From the NCBI RefSeq assembly GCF_000717335.1, contig NZ_JNYZ01000019.1:1-64000 (forward strand): a stretch of 64,000 nt of DNA, read 5' to 3'. The stretch comes from Amycolatopsis jejuensis (GTDB taxonomy: Bacteria; Actinomycetota; Actinomycetes; Mycobacteriales; Pseudonocardiaceae). Position numbers and translations under genes: made by a program. Shown one piece after another: positions 9,047-16,742 of the stretch. Each line of letters opens with the position of its first letter. The first letter of the stretch is position 1. The notes beneath the pieces were generated by a model. The model saw only the letters and a program-made list of their open reading frames with translations. It made no database searches and was not told the origin of the DNA.

Positions 9047-9340
9047 TCACCTGGGCGTCGCCAGTTGCATCGCGAAGAACACAACCAACAGCAGCACCAT
9101 AATCGACAAGTCCAGTCCCACGCCGCCGATACGGACCATCGGAATGATCCTGCGGAACAGCCGCACCGGCGGGTCGGTCACTGTGTAGATGGTCTCGAGC
9201 GTCACCGCAACCCCTCCGGCGGGACGCCACTCCCGTGCGAAGGTCCGCACGAGCTCGATGACGATCCGGGCCGTGAGCAGCAGCCAGAAGGCAAACAGCA
9301 CGTACCAGATCACCAGCCACACAGCGTTCACGGCGACCAC
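9047..9340 (-). CDS. YggT-family membrane protein
   Basis: 97 residues from GTG 9340, with hydrophobic segments at about 3-25 and 70-95. The middle holds the family signature TDPPVRLFRRIIP. YggT proteins occur in the ftsZ-sepF-divIVA neighbourhood of most Gram-positive bacteria; their exact role (membrane or osmotic functions, division) is unsettled. The gene sits 97 bp after sepF and 52 bp before divIVA, on the same strand, so probably shares a transcript with them. An alternative GTG start lies three codons downstream. Confidence 0.92.
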   Translation of the reverse strand: MVAVNAVWLVIWYVLFAFWLLLTARIVIELVRTFAREWRPAGGVAVTLETIYTVTDPPVRLFRRIIPMVRIGGVGLDLSIMVLLLVVFFAMQLATPR

Positions 9341-9437
9341 TCTAGCGGGGGACGGCCGGAGAAGCCGCAGCCAGCCGCCCGGCGTGCCCGCGAGTCGACA
9401 AAATCACGTCTGGCTGCGCCCAGCGGTCCGGTGGTCT

Positions 9438-10034
9438 TCACCCGCGCAGGAACAATCCGCCCTCGGCGATCCGCCTGCGGTCCTCGGCGGTCACGTCGAC
9501 GTCCGGCGGTGAGAGAAGGAACACCTTGTTGGTGACCTTGTCCATCGAGCCGCGCACGGCGAACGCGAGCCCGGCGGCGAAGTCCACGATCCGCTTGGCG
9601 TCCGCGTTCTCCATCTCGGTGAGGTTGATGATCACCGGGATGCCCTCGCGGTAGTGCTCCCCGATCGCGCGGGCCTCGAGGTAGCTCGTGGGGTGCAGCG
9701 TGGTGATCCGGCTCAGCGGGTCGCGCACCGGCGGCGCGACCGGCTCGGTGACCGGCCGCAGCCGCGCGACCGGTTCCGGCTGGCGGTCCACGGCGAGCGC
9801 TCCGTGGGTCGACGGCTCGGCCGCGACGGAGGACCGGGACCGCATGCGCGCGGCGGGCTCGTCGTAGGCGTCGTAGGCGGGTTCCGTCGGGTCCGGCCGG
9901 TCGCGGTACCGTTCCCTCGAGCGTGCCGGCGCCCGGTCGTAGCGGTCGTCGTAGTCGTCGTACTCGTCGTCGTAGCCGTGCTCGTCCGCGGGCACCATCC
10001 CGAAGTAGGCCTTCAGCTTCTGCAGCGCGCTCAT
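9438..10034 (-). CDS. sepF: SepF, cell-division protein that anchors FtsZ
   Basis: 198 residues from ATG 10034, preceded by GGGAGAGG. The N-terminus [13 protein letters not shown] is the amphipathic membrane-targeting helix; a long acidic/Tyr-rich and Arg-rich linker follows ([12 protein letters not shown]), and the C-terminal ~90 residues are the SepF core with [18 protein letters not shown] and VDFAAGLAF. In actinobacteria, which lack FtsA, SepF is the main membrane anchor for FtsZ and binds its C-terminal tail. It follows the YggS-type gene by 80 bp. Confidence 0.96.
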   Translation of the reverse strand: MSALQKLKAYFGMVPADEHGYDDEYDDYDDRYDRAPARSRERYRDRPDPTEPAYDAYDEPAARMRSRSSVAAEPSTHGALAVDRQPEPVARLRPVTEPVAPPVRDPLSRITTLHPTSYLEARAIGEHYREGIPVIINLTEMENADAKRIVDFAAGLAFAVRGSMDKVTNKVFLLSPPDVDVTAEDRRRIAEGGLFLRG

Positions 10035-10114
10035 GCCTCTCCCTAGCCCTAGCCGCTCCCGCACCGTTGTGCCCCGCCCGGGCGGACACGAAACGTGACC
10101 ACCGGGCGAACTCC

Positions 10115-10855
10115 CTACGGCGAGGCTAAACCGCGCCTGCCGAGCAACGCGGTTCCGACACGCACACACGTCGAGCCGTGCCGGATCGCCTGGTCCAGAT
10201 CATGGCTCATCCCGGCGGACACGACATCCGCTTCCGGGTAATCCGCCCGGAGACTTTCCGCGGCCTGGGCCAGGCGGGCAAAAGCCGTGCCCGGGTCATC
10301 CCCCAGTGGAGCGACGGCCATAACGCCACGCAGTCGCAGCTCCCCCACGTGAGTGATGTGGTCAGCAAGGGCACGAACCTCGCCCAAGGGGGTACCACCA
10401 CGTGCGGTGTCACCGTCGAGGCTCACCTGGATCAGCACGTCGAGCGGTTCGGTGCGCTCCCCCGCGTCCCGCGCGGCGGCCATCGCGCGGCCGAGTGCAT
10501 CGGCCAGCCGCGCCGAATCGACCGACTGCACCTCGTCCGCCCAGCGGACCACCGAGCGGGCTTTGTTCCGCTGCAGCCGCCCGACCATGTGCCAGCGCGG
10601 CGCCGCGTCCGGACGCAGCTCGGCGACTTCAGCGGCCTTGGGACCCGCTTCCTGGTCACGGTTCTCACCCAGGTTCCGGAGCCCGAGGTCGGTGAGCAGG
10701 GCCGCGTCGGCGGCCGGGAAGGTCTTCGTGATCCCGATCAGCCGCACCTCGTCCCGGGCGCGCCCGGCTGCCGCACAGGCCGCCGCAATGCGCTCTTCGA
10801 CCTCGGCGATTGCGGCGGCCAGCTCCTTGCGCCGAGCGATGTCGGGCTCAGTCAC
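10115..10855 (-). CDS. YggS/PROSC-type pyridoxal-phosphate homeostasis protein
   Basis: 246 residues. GTG 10855 overlaps the pgeF stop codon (GTGA), which fixes the start. The fold is a single PLP-binding TIM barrel related to alanine racemase: [12 protein letters not shown] contains the PLP lysine, followed by [25 protein letters not shown] and a C-terminal [20 protein letters not shown] phosphate-binding segment. The family keeps free PLP at safe levels and is found beside division genes in many Gram-positives. Two common signature residues are varied (GITKT for VSKT; GRLQRNK for GxLQxNK). Confidence 0.93.
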   Translation of the reverse strand: MTEPDIARRKELAAAIAEVEERIAAACAAAGRARDEVRLIGITKTFPAADAALLTDLGLRNLGENRDQEAGPKAAEVAELRPDAAPRWHMVGRLQRNKARSVVRWADEVQSVDSARLADALGRAMAAARDAGERTEPLDVLIQVSLDGDTARGGTPLGEVRALADHITHVGELRLRGVMAVAPLGDDPGTAFARLAQAAESLRADYPEADVVSAGMSHDLDQAIRHGSTCVRVGTALLGRRGLASP

Positions 10856-11565
10856 GCGATCGCCTCTTCCAGCCACGTGATCCCGGCGATCCGGCCCGTG
10901 GTGCCGTCGCGGCGGTAGCTGAACAGCGTCTTTTCCTCGGCCGTGCAGCGCGGATCCGCGCCGACGCGCCCGACGCCAAGGTCGGCTAGCTGCTGCCACA
11001 GCCCGGCGCGCAGGTCGAGCCCGGTCGATCCACTCCGGGTGCGGCTCGTGCTGCCGGGCAGATGCTGCTCGACGTCCGCGGCCATCGCGGCCGGGACCTC
11101 GTAGCACTCGCCGCAGATTGCCGGTCCCAGCAACGCTTCCACGCGGCCCGGCTCCGCACCCAGGTCACGCATCGCCGCCAGCGCGGCCGGGACCACGCCG
11201 ACGCGGGCGCCCACGCGACCGGCGTGCACCGCGGCCACCACCCCCGCCTCCGGATCGGCCATCAGCACCGGCACGCAGTCGGCGACCAGCACCACGAGCG
11301 CGACGCCCGGCCGGTTCGTGACCAGCGCGTCGGTGGCTTCGGCGGCCGCGGTTTCGGTGCCGTCCACAATGGTCGCGGTGCGGCCGTGCACCTGTTCCAT
11401 CCAGGCCAGCCGGTCTTCGGCGAGGCCGAGTTCGGTGGCCAGCCGCTTGCGGTTGGCATACACGTCGCCCGCGTCGTCGCCGACGTGGTCGCCGAGGTTG
11501 AAGGTGTCGTACGGCGGCCGGGAAGCCCCGCCCGCCCTGGTCGTGACGACTCGTCGTACTCGCAC
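10852..11565 (-). CDS. pgeF: PgeF/YfiH-type peptidoglycan editing factor (laccase domain)
   Basis: 237 residues from GTG 11565. The Cu-oxidase_4 (laccase) fold is recognised from FNLGDHVGDD, WMEQVHGRTA, VADCVPVLMAD, AAVHAGRVGARVGVV and the LGPAICGECYEV segment; the His/Cys/His zinc ligands (QVH, ADC, VHAG) are present. In E. coli the family hydrolyses UDP-MurNAc-L-Ser, removing a mis-made cell-wall precursor. It overlaps the YggS-type gene by 4 bp and lies downstream of ftsZ, separated from it by two strong hairpins, so its transcription may not come mainly from ftsZ. Confidence 0.93.
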   Translation of the reverse strand: MRVRRVVTTRAGGASRPPYDTFNLGDHVGDDAGDVYANRKRLATELGLAEDRLAWMEQVHGRTATIVDGTETAAAEATDALVTNRPGVALVVLVADCVPVLMADPEAGVVAAVHAGRVGARVGVVPAALAAMRDLGAEPGRVEALLGPAICGECYEVPAAMAADVEQHLPGSTSRTRSGSTGLDLRAGLWQQLADLGVGRVGADPRCTAEEKTLFSYRRDGTTGRIAGITWLEEAIA

Positions 11566-11586
11566 CCCGTCATCCTGCCAAAAACA

Positions 11587-11623
11587 CCGGAGCCCGCCCC
11601 GGGTGAGTCGGGGCGGGCTCCGG
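11587..11623 (-). terminator. Intrinsic-type terminator between ftsZ and pgeF
   Basis: CCGGAGCCCGCCCC (11587-11600) and GGGGCGGGCTCCGG (11610-11623) form a perfect 14-bp stem with a 9-base loop. In the minus direction it is followed by TGTTTT, a short U-tract, as expected of a terminator for ftsZ transcripts. Confidence 0.8.
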
Positions 11624-11666
11624 GTGAAGCCTGTGCTGCCCGGTTGCCGGAGGTGCTGGGCTGAAG

Positions 11667-11719
11667 TCCGTGAAGGGAACCATCACGGAATCTGATTCCG
11701 TGATGGTTCCCTTCACGGA
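11667..11719. repeat. Near-perfect 53-bp palindrome downstream of ftsZ
   Basis: A 26-bp arm beginning TCCGTGAAGGGAACCATCAC (from 11667) is followed by one T and its exact reverse complement (to 11719). The outer TCCGTGAAGG / CCTTCACGGA words recur in the palindrome at 50500-50522, indicating a dispersed palindrome family. It lies 24 bp after the ftsZ stop codon and can act as a second terminator hairpin. Confidence 0.85.
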
Positions 11720-11742
11720 ACCGGTCGCAGGCGAACCGGGGG

Positions 11743-13068
11743 TCAGCGGCGCATGAAGGGCGGCACGTCAACGTCGTCGTCGGTCGGGTCGTCGTGCACC
11801 GTGGCGGGACGGCTGGGCAGGCCGCCGTTCGCGGCGCTGCCGGACCCGATCGGCGAGTACCCGCGCGAGGTGCCCGGCTGCGGCAGGCCGCCCGAGGTCC
11901 CGCCCGGCTGGGGCAGGCCGCCCGGCGGGGTGCGCGGCGGCGCGACCGGGTAGCCCGAGCTGCCCGACGGCGGCACCGGCGTGGCGCCACCCTGCGGAGC
12001 GGACGACGGCACCGGGGTGGCCCCGCCGCCGACCTGGCCTGCCGCGGCGGATGCGGTGGACCCGCTGCCGTTGCCCTGCCGTCCGCCGAACGCGGGCGGG
12101 TCGAGCTTCTTGTGCGTGGGCGCGCCGGCGTCGAAGCCTGCCGCGATCACCGTGACCCGGACCTCGTCGCCGAGCGAGTCGTCGATGATCGTGCCGAAGA
12201 TGATGTTCGCGTCCGGGTGCGCCGACTCCTGCACGAGCGACGCGGCCTCGTTGATCTCGAACAGCCCGAGGTCCGACCCGCCCGCGATGGACAGCAGCGC
12301 GCCGTGCGCCCCGTCCATCGACGCTTCCAGCAGCGGCGAGTTGATCGCCTTCTCCGCGGCCTGGATCGCGCGGCCCTCGCCACGGGCCGAGCCGATGCCC
12401 ATCAGCGCCGACCCCGCGCCCGACATCACGCTCTTGACGTCGGCGAAGTCGAGGTTGATCAGGCCGGGCGTGGTGATCAGGTCGGTGATGCCCTGGACAC
12501 CGGACAGCAGCACCTCGTCGGCCGAGCGGAACGCGTCCATGAGGGACACGCCGATGTCGCCGAGCTGCAGCAGCCGGTCGTTCGGGATCACGATCAGCGT
12601 GTCGCACTCGTTGCGCAGCTGCTGGATGCCGTCCTCGGCCTGCTTGCCGCGGCGCTTGCCCTCGAAGGTGAACGGGCGGGTGACCACGCCGATCGTGAGC
12701 GCGCCGAGCTTGCGGGCGATCTGGGCCACCACGGGCGCGCCGCCGGTGCCGGTGCCGCCGCCCTCGCCCGCGGTCACGAACACCATGTCGGCGCCCTTGA
12801 TGACCTCTTCGATCTCCTCGCGGTGGTCCTCGGCGGCCTTCTGCCCCACCTCGGGGGCGGCGCCGGCACCGAGGCCGCGGGTGAGTTCCCGGCCGATGTC
12901 GAGCTTGACGTCGGCATCGGACATGAGCAGTGCCTGCGCGTCGGTGTTCACCGCGATGAACTCGACACCTTTGAGGCCGACCTCGATCATCCGGTTCACG
13001 GCGTTCACGCCGCCGCCGCCGATGCCGACGACCTTGATCACCGCAAGGTAGTTGTGCGGGGGCGTCAT
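11743..13068 (-). CDS. ftsZ: FtsZ, tubulin-like division ring GTPase
   Basis: 441 residues from ATG 13068, with GAAGG seven bases upstream. The GTPase domain (about 1-310) has [14 protein letters not shown], the tubulin signature [13 protein letters not shown] and the T7 loop [14 protein letters not shown] Gly/Pro/Ser-rich linker of roughly 110 residues leads to the conserved C-terminal tail VDVPPFMRR, the docking site for SepF and FtsW in actinobacteria. Unlike the usual actinobacterial order, ftsQ is not next to it: a ~7 kb block starting with rskA lies upstream. It has its own upstream promoter and hairpin (13120-13157) and is followed by two hairpins. Confidence 0.98.
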   Translation of the reverse strand: MTPPHNYLAVIKVVGIGGGGVNAVNRMIEVGLKGVEFIAVNTDAQALLMSDADVKLDIGRELTRGLGAGAAPEVGQKAAEDHREEIEEVIKGADMVFVTAGEGGGTGTGGAPVVAQIARKLGALTIGVVTRPFTFEGKRRGKQAEDGIQQLRNECDTLIVIPNDRLLQLGDIGVSLMDAFRSADEVLLSGVQGITDLITTPGLINLDFADVKSVMSGAGSALMGIGSARGEGRAIQAAEKAINSPLLEASMDGAHGALLSIAGGSDLGLFEINEAASLVQESAHPDANIIFGTIIDDSLGDEVRVTVIAAGFDAGAPTHKKLDPPAFGGRQGNGSGSTASAAAGQVGGGATPVPSSAPQGGATPVPPSGSSGYPVAPPRTPPGGLPQPGGTSGGLPQPGTSRGYSPIGSGSAANGGLPSRPATVHDDPTDDDVDVPPFMRR

Positions 13069-13119
13069 CGGGTCCGCCTTCCTGACTCGTGATGTGCACG
13101 TACCGCCCGCCGGGGCCGG

Positions 13120-13157
13120 AACTCTCACCCTCGACTCGAGAGTGAGAGTTATGTCAA
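13120..13157 (-). promoter_or_regulatory. ftsZ-proximal promoter element with inverted repeat
   Basis: On the minus strand TTGACA (13157-13152), a consensus -35, is followed directly by a 14-bp inverted repeat with one mismatch (13120-13133 / 13137-13150, loop of 3). A TTGACAT followed by an ACTCT-type repeat resembles what I recall upstream of ftsZ in other actinobacteria. No good -10 hexamer is seen at 17 bp, so the repeat may be an operator or an RNA hairpin near the transcript 5' end. Confidence 0.55.
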
Positions 13158-13332
13158 CCACCAGCGTCAAGGCAGGACGGTAGGCACCGGGCAGGCTCGA
13201 ATCCAGTAGCCACGCCGTATGCGGCAAAGGTGTTTTGCCACAACGCGAACCCGTGCGCAAGGCCGGAACCCCTCCCGGACCCTGCTTCGCGGTCTGCGGT
13301 CCGGGCTGCTATGACGGCTGTTATGCGGGCTG

Positions 13333-14100
13333 TTATGCGGGTACGGGCGTCACGAGCACGACGTCGGCCGACGGCTTTCCGGTGGCTGATCCACCGGCCT
13401 GTTCGATGCTGATCGCGAACTGCTGTGCCCCGGCCAGCCCGTCCGCCACGACCAGCGAACCCGACGGCCCGCCGGGCAGCAGACCGGCCGGGCGCGGCGC
13501 GAGGTCCGGGCCCATCAGCCAGGCCTCGTAGACCCGGTCCGGCGGCACCGGCGGCAGTCCCGACTGCAGGAACATCACGCGGTCCAGCTTGCGGGACACC
13601 ATCACCGTGCCGCCGCCTCCGCGGGGCGAGGTGACGTGCTCGGTGCGCGTGTCCGGCGAGGCGAGCAGTTCGGCGACCGGGCGGTACCGGTCGCGTGCCT
13701 GGCCCAATTGGGACTGTGCGCTGTGCAGCTCGCTGCTGGTGTGCAGGGCGATCCCGCCGAACACACCCGCGAGCGCAAGACCAACGACGGCTGCCGCGGC
13801 GGCGATCAGCATCGGCCAGCGGCGCGGTCCGCGGGTCCGCTCCCCCGGTTCGTCGGGCTCGGACCGCGGCGGCAGCTGACGCGTGGTGCGCATTTCGGCC
13901 AGTACGCGGTCCTTCAGACCGGACGGTGGCTGTTCGTCCATCGCTGCGCCGAGACGGGCCGCAGTCTCGCGAAGCTCGCGTACCTCCTGCGCGCACGCTT
14001 CGCACTGTTCGAGGTGACGGCGGAACTGTGCCCGCTCCACTTCCGACAGCGCGTCGAGCGCGTACGCGCCGGCCAAGGTGTGCATGTCCGGACTGCTCAT
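13333..14100 (-). CDS. rskA: RskA, membrane anti-sigma-K factor
   Basis: 255 residues. The cytoplasmic N-terminus has the zinc-associated anti-sigma motif HLEQCEAC (His29, Cys33, Cys36), a single transmembrane helix lies at about 95-119, and the extracytoplasmic C-terminal domain matches RskA (VMVSRKLDRVMFL, PDRVYEAWLMGPD). The family holds SigK at the membrane and releases it after regulated intramembrane proteolysis. ATG 14100 overlaps the sigK stop (ATGA), so the two are translationally coupled. A 12-bp repeat (TGTTATGCGGGC type) spans its stop codon. Confidence 0.95.
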   Translation of the reverse strand: MSSPDMHTLAGAYALDALSEVERAQFRRHLEQCEACAQEVRELRETAARLGAAMDEQPPSGLKDRVLAEMRTTRQLPPRSEPDEPGERTRGPRRWPMLIAAAAAVVGLALAGVFGGIALHTSSELHSAQSQLGQARDRYRPVAELLASPDTRTEHVTSPRGGGGTVMVSRKLDRVMFLQSGLPPVPPDRVYEAWLMGPDLAPRPAGLLPGGPSGSLVVADGLAGAQQFAISIEQAGGSATGKPSADVVLVTPVPA

Positions 14101-14687
14101 GCCGTCACCCCCAGGCAGTCGCGCAGCCGGATCAATCCGTCACGCAGTCTGGTCTTCACGGTCCCCTGTGGCGTGTCGAGCACGTCGGCGACCTCGCGGT
14201 AGGTGTAGCCCTGGTAGTACGCCAGGAGGACGGACTCGCGCTGCAGTTCGGTGAGCACCTTCAGACAGCGGCGTACCTGCGAGCGCTCCAGCCGCGTCGC
14301 GACGGACTCGGCCACTTCGTCGAACGGCCGTCCGCGCGCGGCTTCGAACGTCGCCTTGCGCTCGCGTTCGGTGCTGGCCCGCGCGGACCGTACGCGGTCT
14401 ACGGCGCGGCGATGCGCGAGCGTCATGGCCCAGTTCAGCACGCTGCCCTTCGCCGGTGAGTAACGCGTCGCGGTCTTCCACAGCTCCACGAGCACCTCTT
14501 GGGCGACCTCCTCGGACTGCGCCGGGTCCCGGACGATCCGGCGGACCAGGCCGTACACCGGTCCGGCGAGCTGGTCATACAGCCGTTCGAAGGCGCGTTC
14601 GTCCCCCTTGGCGACCAGCGCCATCAAGCCCTCGGCACCCGGCTGGCCGTCCGGCGGCACCGCGGCCATGCGTGCGCTCTCATCCAT
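14097..14687 (-). CDS. sigK: SigK, ECF RNA polymerase sigma factor
   Basis: 196 residues: sigma-70 region 2 (about 25-100, with LYDQLAGPVYGLVRR and EEVAQEVLVELWK) and region 4 (about 130-190, with LTELQRESVLLAYYQGYTYR and TPQGTVKTRLRDG). It has just two cysteines, Cys141 and Cys191, 50 residues apart; M. tuberculosis SigK has a redox-active pair at 133 and 183, the same spacing. It overlaps DUF1365 upstream by 8 bp and rskA downstream by 4 bp. The operon promoter at 16678-16704 looks SigK-dependent, suggesting autoregulation. Confidence 0.95.
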   Translation of the reverse strand: MDESARMAAVPPDGQPGAEGLMALVAKGDERAFERLYDQLAGPVYGLVRRIVRDPAQSEEVAQEVLVELWKTATRYSPAKGSVLNWAMTLAHRRAVDRVRSARASTERERKATFEAARGRPFDEVAESVATRLERSQVRRCLKVLTELQRESVLLAYYQGYTYREVADVLDTPQGTVKTRLRDGLIRLRDCLGVTA

Positions 14688-15408
14688 GAAGGGCTCCTGC
14701 CGTGTTCTGCCCGGTCCGGGCGGCGATCGGGGCCTTGCGCCGCCACAGCGCGAGCCCGTGGCGGCGGATCAGCGCGGCGACGCGCTGCGGTTGCAGCGGC
14801 CTGCCGAGCAGGAACCGCGCGAGCGTACGAGTCCCGATCGGACGCCGGACGCCTCGCAGCGTAGCGGTCAGCGCCGGGTCGCCGCCGTGGTGCAGCACGA
14901 CGGTGAGCGCCAGCAACTCGTCCGGACGCGGCAGGTGCATGCGGTACTCGCCGGTCATTTCCTGGAACGGCGACACGTAGAATTCCTTGTCCGCCTTCAG
15001 GTCTTCGTGCAGCAGGTACGCGTGGCGGCCGCCGTAGGTGTTGTGCACCTCGGCCACGACGCACGCGAGCGCGCCGTCCGGCGTGTGGCACCAGTACACG
15101 GTGATCGGGTTGAACACGTACCCGAGCACCCGCGCCGAAGCGAGCATGACGACCTGGCCGCCGTGCAGGTCCACCCCGCGGGACGCGAGCCAAGTGTCCA
15201 GTTTGGACCGGATGTCGCCGGGTTCACCGCGCGCGAAGTGGTCGCGTCCGTCGAAACGGGCGAATGGCCGGAGCCACCACGGCAGGCGGGGCAGGTCGTC
15301 GAGATCGGTGAGCCACAAGTACATCCGGTGCGCGAAGGAGTACGGCGGGTCGGCGCGCCGGACGTGCGCGACAGTGGCGTCGTATAGGACGGCAGTCGCG
15401 GTGTTCAC
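14680..15408 (-). CDS. DUF1365 protein (Rv0448c-like)
   Basis: 242 residues from GTG 15408, which overlaps the upstream stop codon (GTGA); a TTG at 15411 is the alternative. Family features include VRRADPPYSFAHRMYLWLTD, DDLPRLPWWL, LGYVFNPITVYWCH, VAEVHNTYGGRHAY and DKEFYVSPFQ. The biochemical function is unknown, but DUF1365 genes are found with amine-oxidase-type flavoproteins and cyclopropane-synthase-type methyltransferases in both actinobacteria and proteobacteria, pointing to fatty-acid modification. It is in the same operon as sigK and rskA. Confidence 0.92.
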   Translation of the reverse strand: MNTATAVLYDATVAHVRRADPPYSFAHRMYLWLTDLDDLPRLPWWLRPFARFDGRDHFARGEPGDIRSKLDTWLASRGVDLHGGQVVMLASARVLGYVFNPITVYWCHTPDGALACVVAEVHNTYGGRHAYLLHEDLKADKEFYVSPFQEMTGEYRMHLPRPDELLALTVVLHHGGDPALTATLRGVRRPIGTRTLARFLLGRPLQPQRVAALIRRHGLALWRRKAPIAARTGQNTAGALHG

Positions 15409-16670
15409 CAAGCCACCCCGAAACTGGCTGCTGCGCGGACACCCGACGAGCAGCCGTCCTCGTGGAATCCCCAGCCCTGGTACGCGCCCGCGTAGGCGAG
15501 GACGCCGTCGTTGAGCTCACTGAGACGTCGTTGCGCAGCAACGGATTCCGGGGTGTAGATGGGATGTTGGTACGACATCTTCGCGACCACGCTCTCCGGG
15601 TGCGCGCGGGGGTTGAGGGTGACGGCGTACGTCGTGGTCTCGTCGAGGCCCATGAGCCGGTTGAGGTCGTAGGTGACTTGGACGGCGTCGACGTCGGCAC
15701 CGCATTCGGGGGTCCGGTAGTTCCAGGACGACCGGGCCGCGGCGACTGTCGGGAGCACGGACGGGTCAGTGTGCAGCCAGGCCTCGTTGCGCGAATAACG
15801 GAAGGTGCCGAGCAGTTGTCGTTCCGCCGCAGTGGGATCGGCGAGCAGTCGCAAGGCCTGGTCGGCGTGGGTGGCGACCACGACGCGGTCGACACGGTGT
15901 GGCGTGTCGGCGTCATCGCGCACCTCGACGCCGTGCGCGGTCCGCAGCACCGCGCGGACCGGCGTGGACAGATGCACCGCGGTCAGCTGCTTGGCCGCCC
16001 GCTCCACGTACTCGCGCGAGCCACCAACGACGGTCCGCCAGGTCGGCGAATTCCGGACGGTGAGCATGCCGTGGTTGCGGAGGAATTCGAAGAGGTACTG
16101 CGCGGGGTACTGCATCGTGTCGACCCGGTCGGCGGACCAGACGGTCGAGACCAGCGGCAGGACGAAATGGTCGACGAAATACCCGGAATACCCGCCGATC
16201 GCGAGGAACGCACCGAGCGTGACCTCCCCGGCGTCGGGACGGGCGAGCAGCCTCGCGGCATGCCGGTGGAACCGTTTGACCTCGGCCAGCATGAGCAGGT
16301 ACCGGCCGGACGTGGTGTTGCGCCGTTGCGCGAACAGGCCGGGCAGGCCCTTCGCCCCGGCGTACTGCAGGCCGCAGCCGTCGCAGCGGATGCTCATCGA
16401 CATCTCGGTCGCGCGCGTGCGGACGCCGAGCTCGCCGAAGAGCCGGATCAGCGTCGGGTACGTGCGTTCGTTGTGGACGATGAACCCGGAGTCGACGCCG
16501 ACGGTCCCGCCGTGCGCGCTCGGCACGTCGTGCGTGTGGGCGTGGCCGCCGAGCCGGTCGTCGGCCTCGAACAGCAGGACCTCGTGGCGGCGTTGCAGCA
16601 GGTACGCGGCGGTAAGACCGGCGACCCCGCTGCCGATGACTGCGATGCGTTGTCCCGTGGTGTGGTGCAC
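15405..16670 (-). CDS. FAD-dependent amine-oxidase-type oxidoreductase (Rv0449c-like)
   Basis: 421 residues from GTG 16670. The N-terminal dinucleotide-binding motif IAVIGSGVAGLTAAYLL is followed by LLFEADDRLGGHAHT, the usual start of the flavin amine oxidase fold; later landmarks are GFIVHNERTYP, VVVATHADQALRLL and the C-terminal LAYAGAYQGWGFHEDG that closes the FAD site. The substrate is unknown; by context it is a membrane lipid acyl chain. It is the first gene of the operon oxidoreductase-DUF1365-sigK-rskA, with 4-8 bp overlaps. The start codon coincides with the predicted transcription start of a SigK-type promoter. Confidence 0.92.
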   Translation of the reverse strand: MHHTTGQRIAVIGSGVAGLTAAYLLQRRHEVLLFEADDRLGGHAHTHDVPSAHGGTVGVDSGFIVHNERTYPTLIRLFGELGVRTRATEMSMSIRCDGCGLQYAGAKGLPGLFAQRRNTTSGRYLLMLAEVKRFHRHAARLLARPDAGEVTLGAFLAIGGYSGYFVDHFVLPLVSTVWSADRVDTMQYPAQYLFEFLRNHGMLTVRNSPTWRTVVGGSREYVERAAKQLTAVHLSTPVRAVLRTAHGVEVRDDADTPHRVDRVVVATHADQALRLLADPTAAERQLLGTFRYSRNEAWLHTDPSVLPTVAAARSSWNYRTPECGADVDAVQVTYDLNRLMGLDETTTYAVTLNPRAHPESVVAKMSYQHPIYTPESVAAQRRLSELNDGVLAYAGAYQGWGFHEDGCSSGVRAAASFGVAW

Positions 16671-16677
16671 GACGGGG

Positions 16678-16704
16678 ATTCGGCGCCGGTCGTGGCCTGG
16701 ATTG
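16678..16704 (-). promoter_or_regulatory. SigK-type promoter for the oxidoreductase-sigK-rskA operon
   Basis: On the minus strand CAATCC (16704-16699) and CCGAAT (16683-16678) are separated by 15 bases. This resembles the mycobacterial SigK consensus as I recall it (CCATCC about 16 bp from CGAAT). The start codon GTG 16670 lies 7 bases beyond the -10, so the transcript is probably leaderless. Confidence 0.7.
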
Positions 16705-16708
16705 GTAC

Positions 16709-16735
16709 CCATCCGCGCGCCGGGCCGCTCCGAAC
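16709..16735 (+). promoter_or_regulatory. SigK-type promoter for the methyltransferase-DUF1295 operon
   Basis: CCATCC (16709-16714), 15 bases, CCGAAC (16730-16735), then 7 bases to ATG 16743. Spacing equals that of the opposing promoter at 16678-16704, so the two operons of the module look co-regulated and both leaderless. Confidence 0.7.
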
Positions 16736-16742
16736 CCCGGGT

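Noticed and set aside
11667..11719. Insertion-sequence terminal inverted repeats
   Set aside because: The arms are separated by a single base and no transposase is nearby; it is a palindrome/hairpin.
13069..13332. Small gene between rskA and ftsZ
   Set aside because: Only short frames without features; the region is explained by the ftsZ promoter, hairpin and short repeats.
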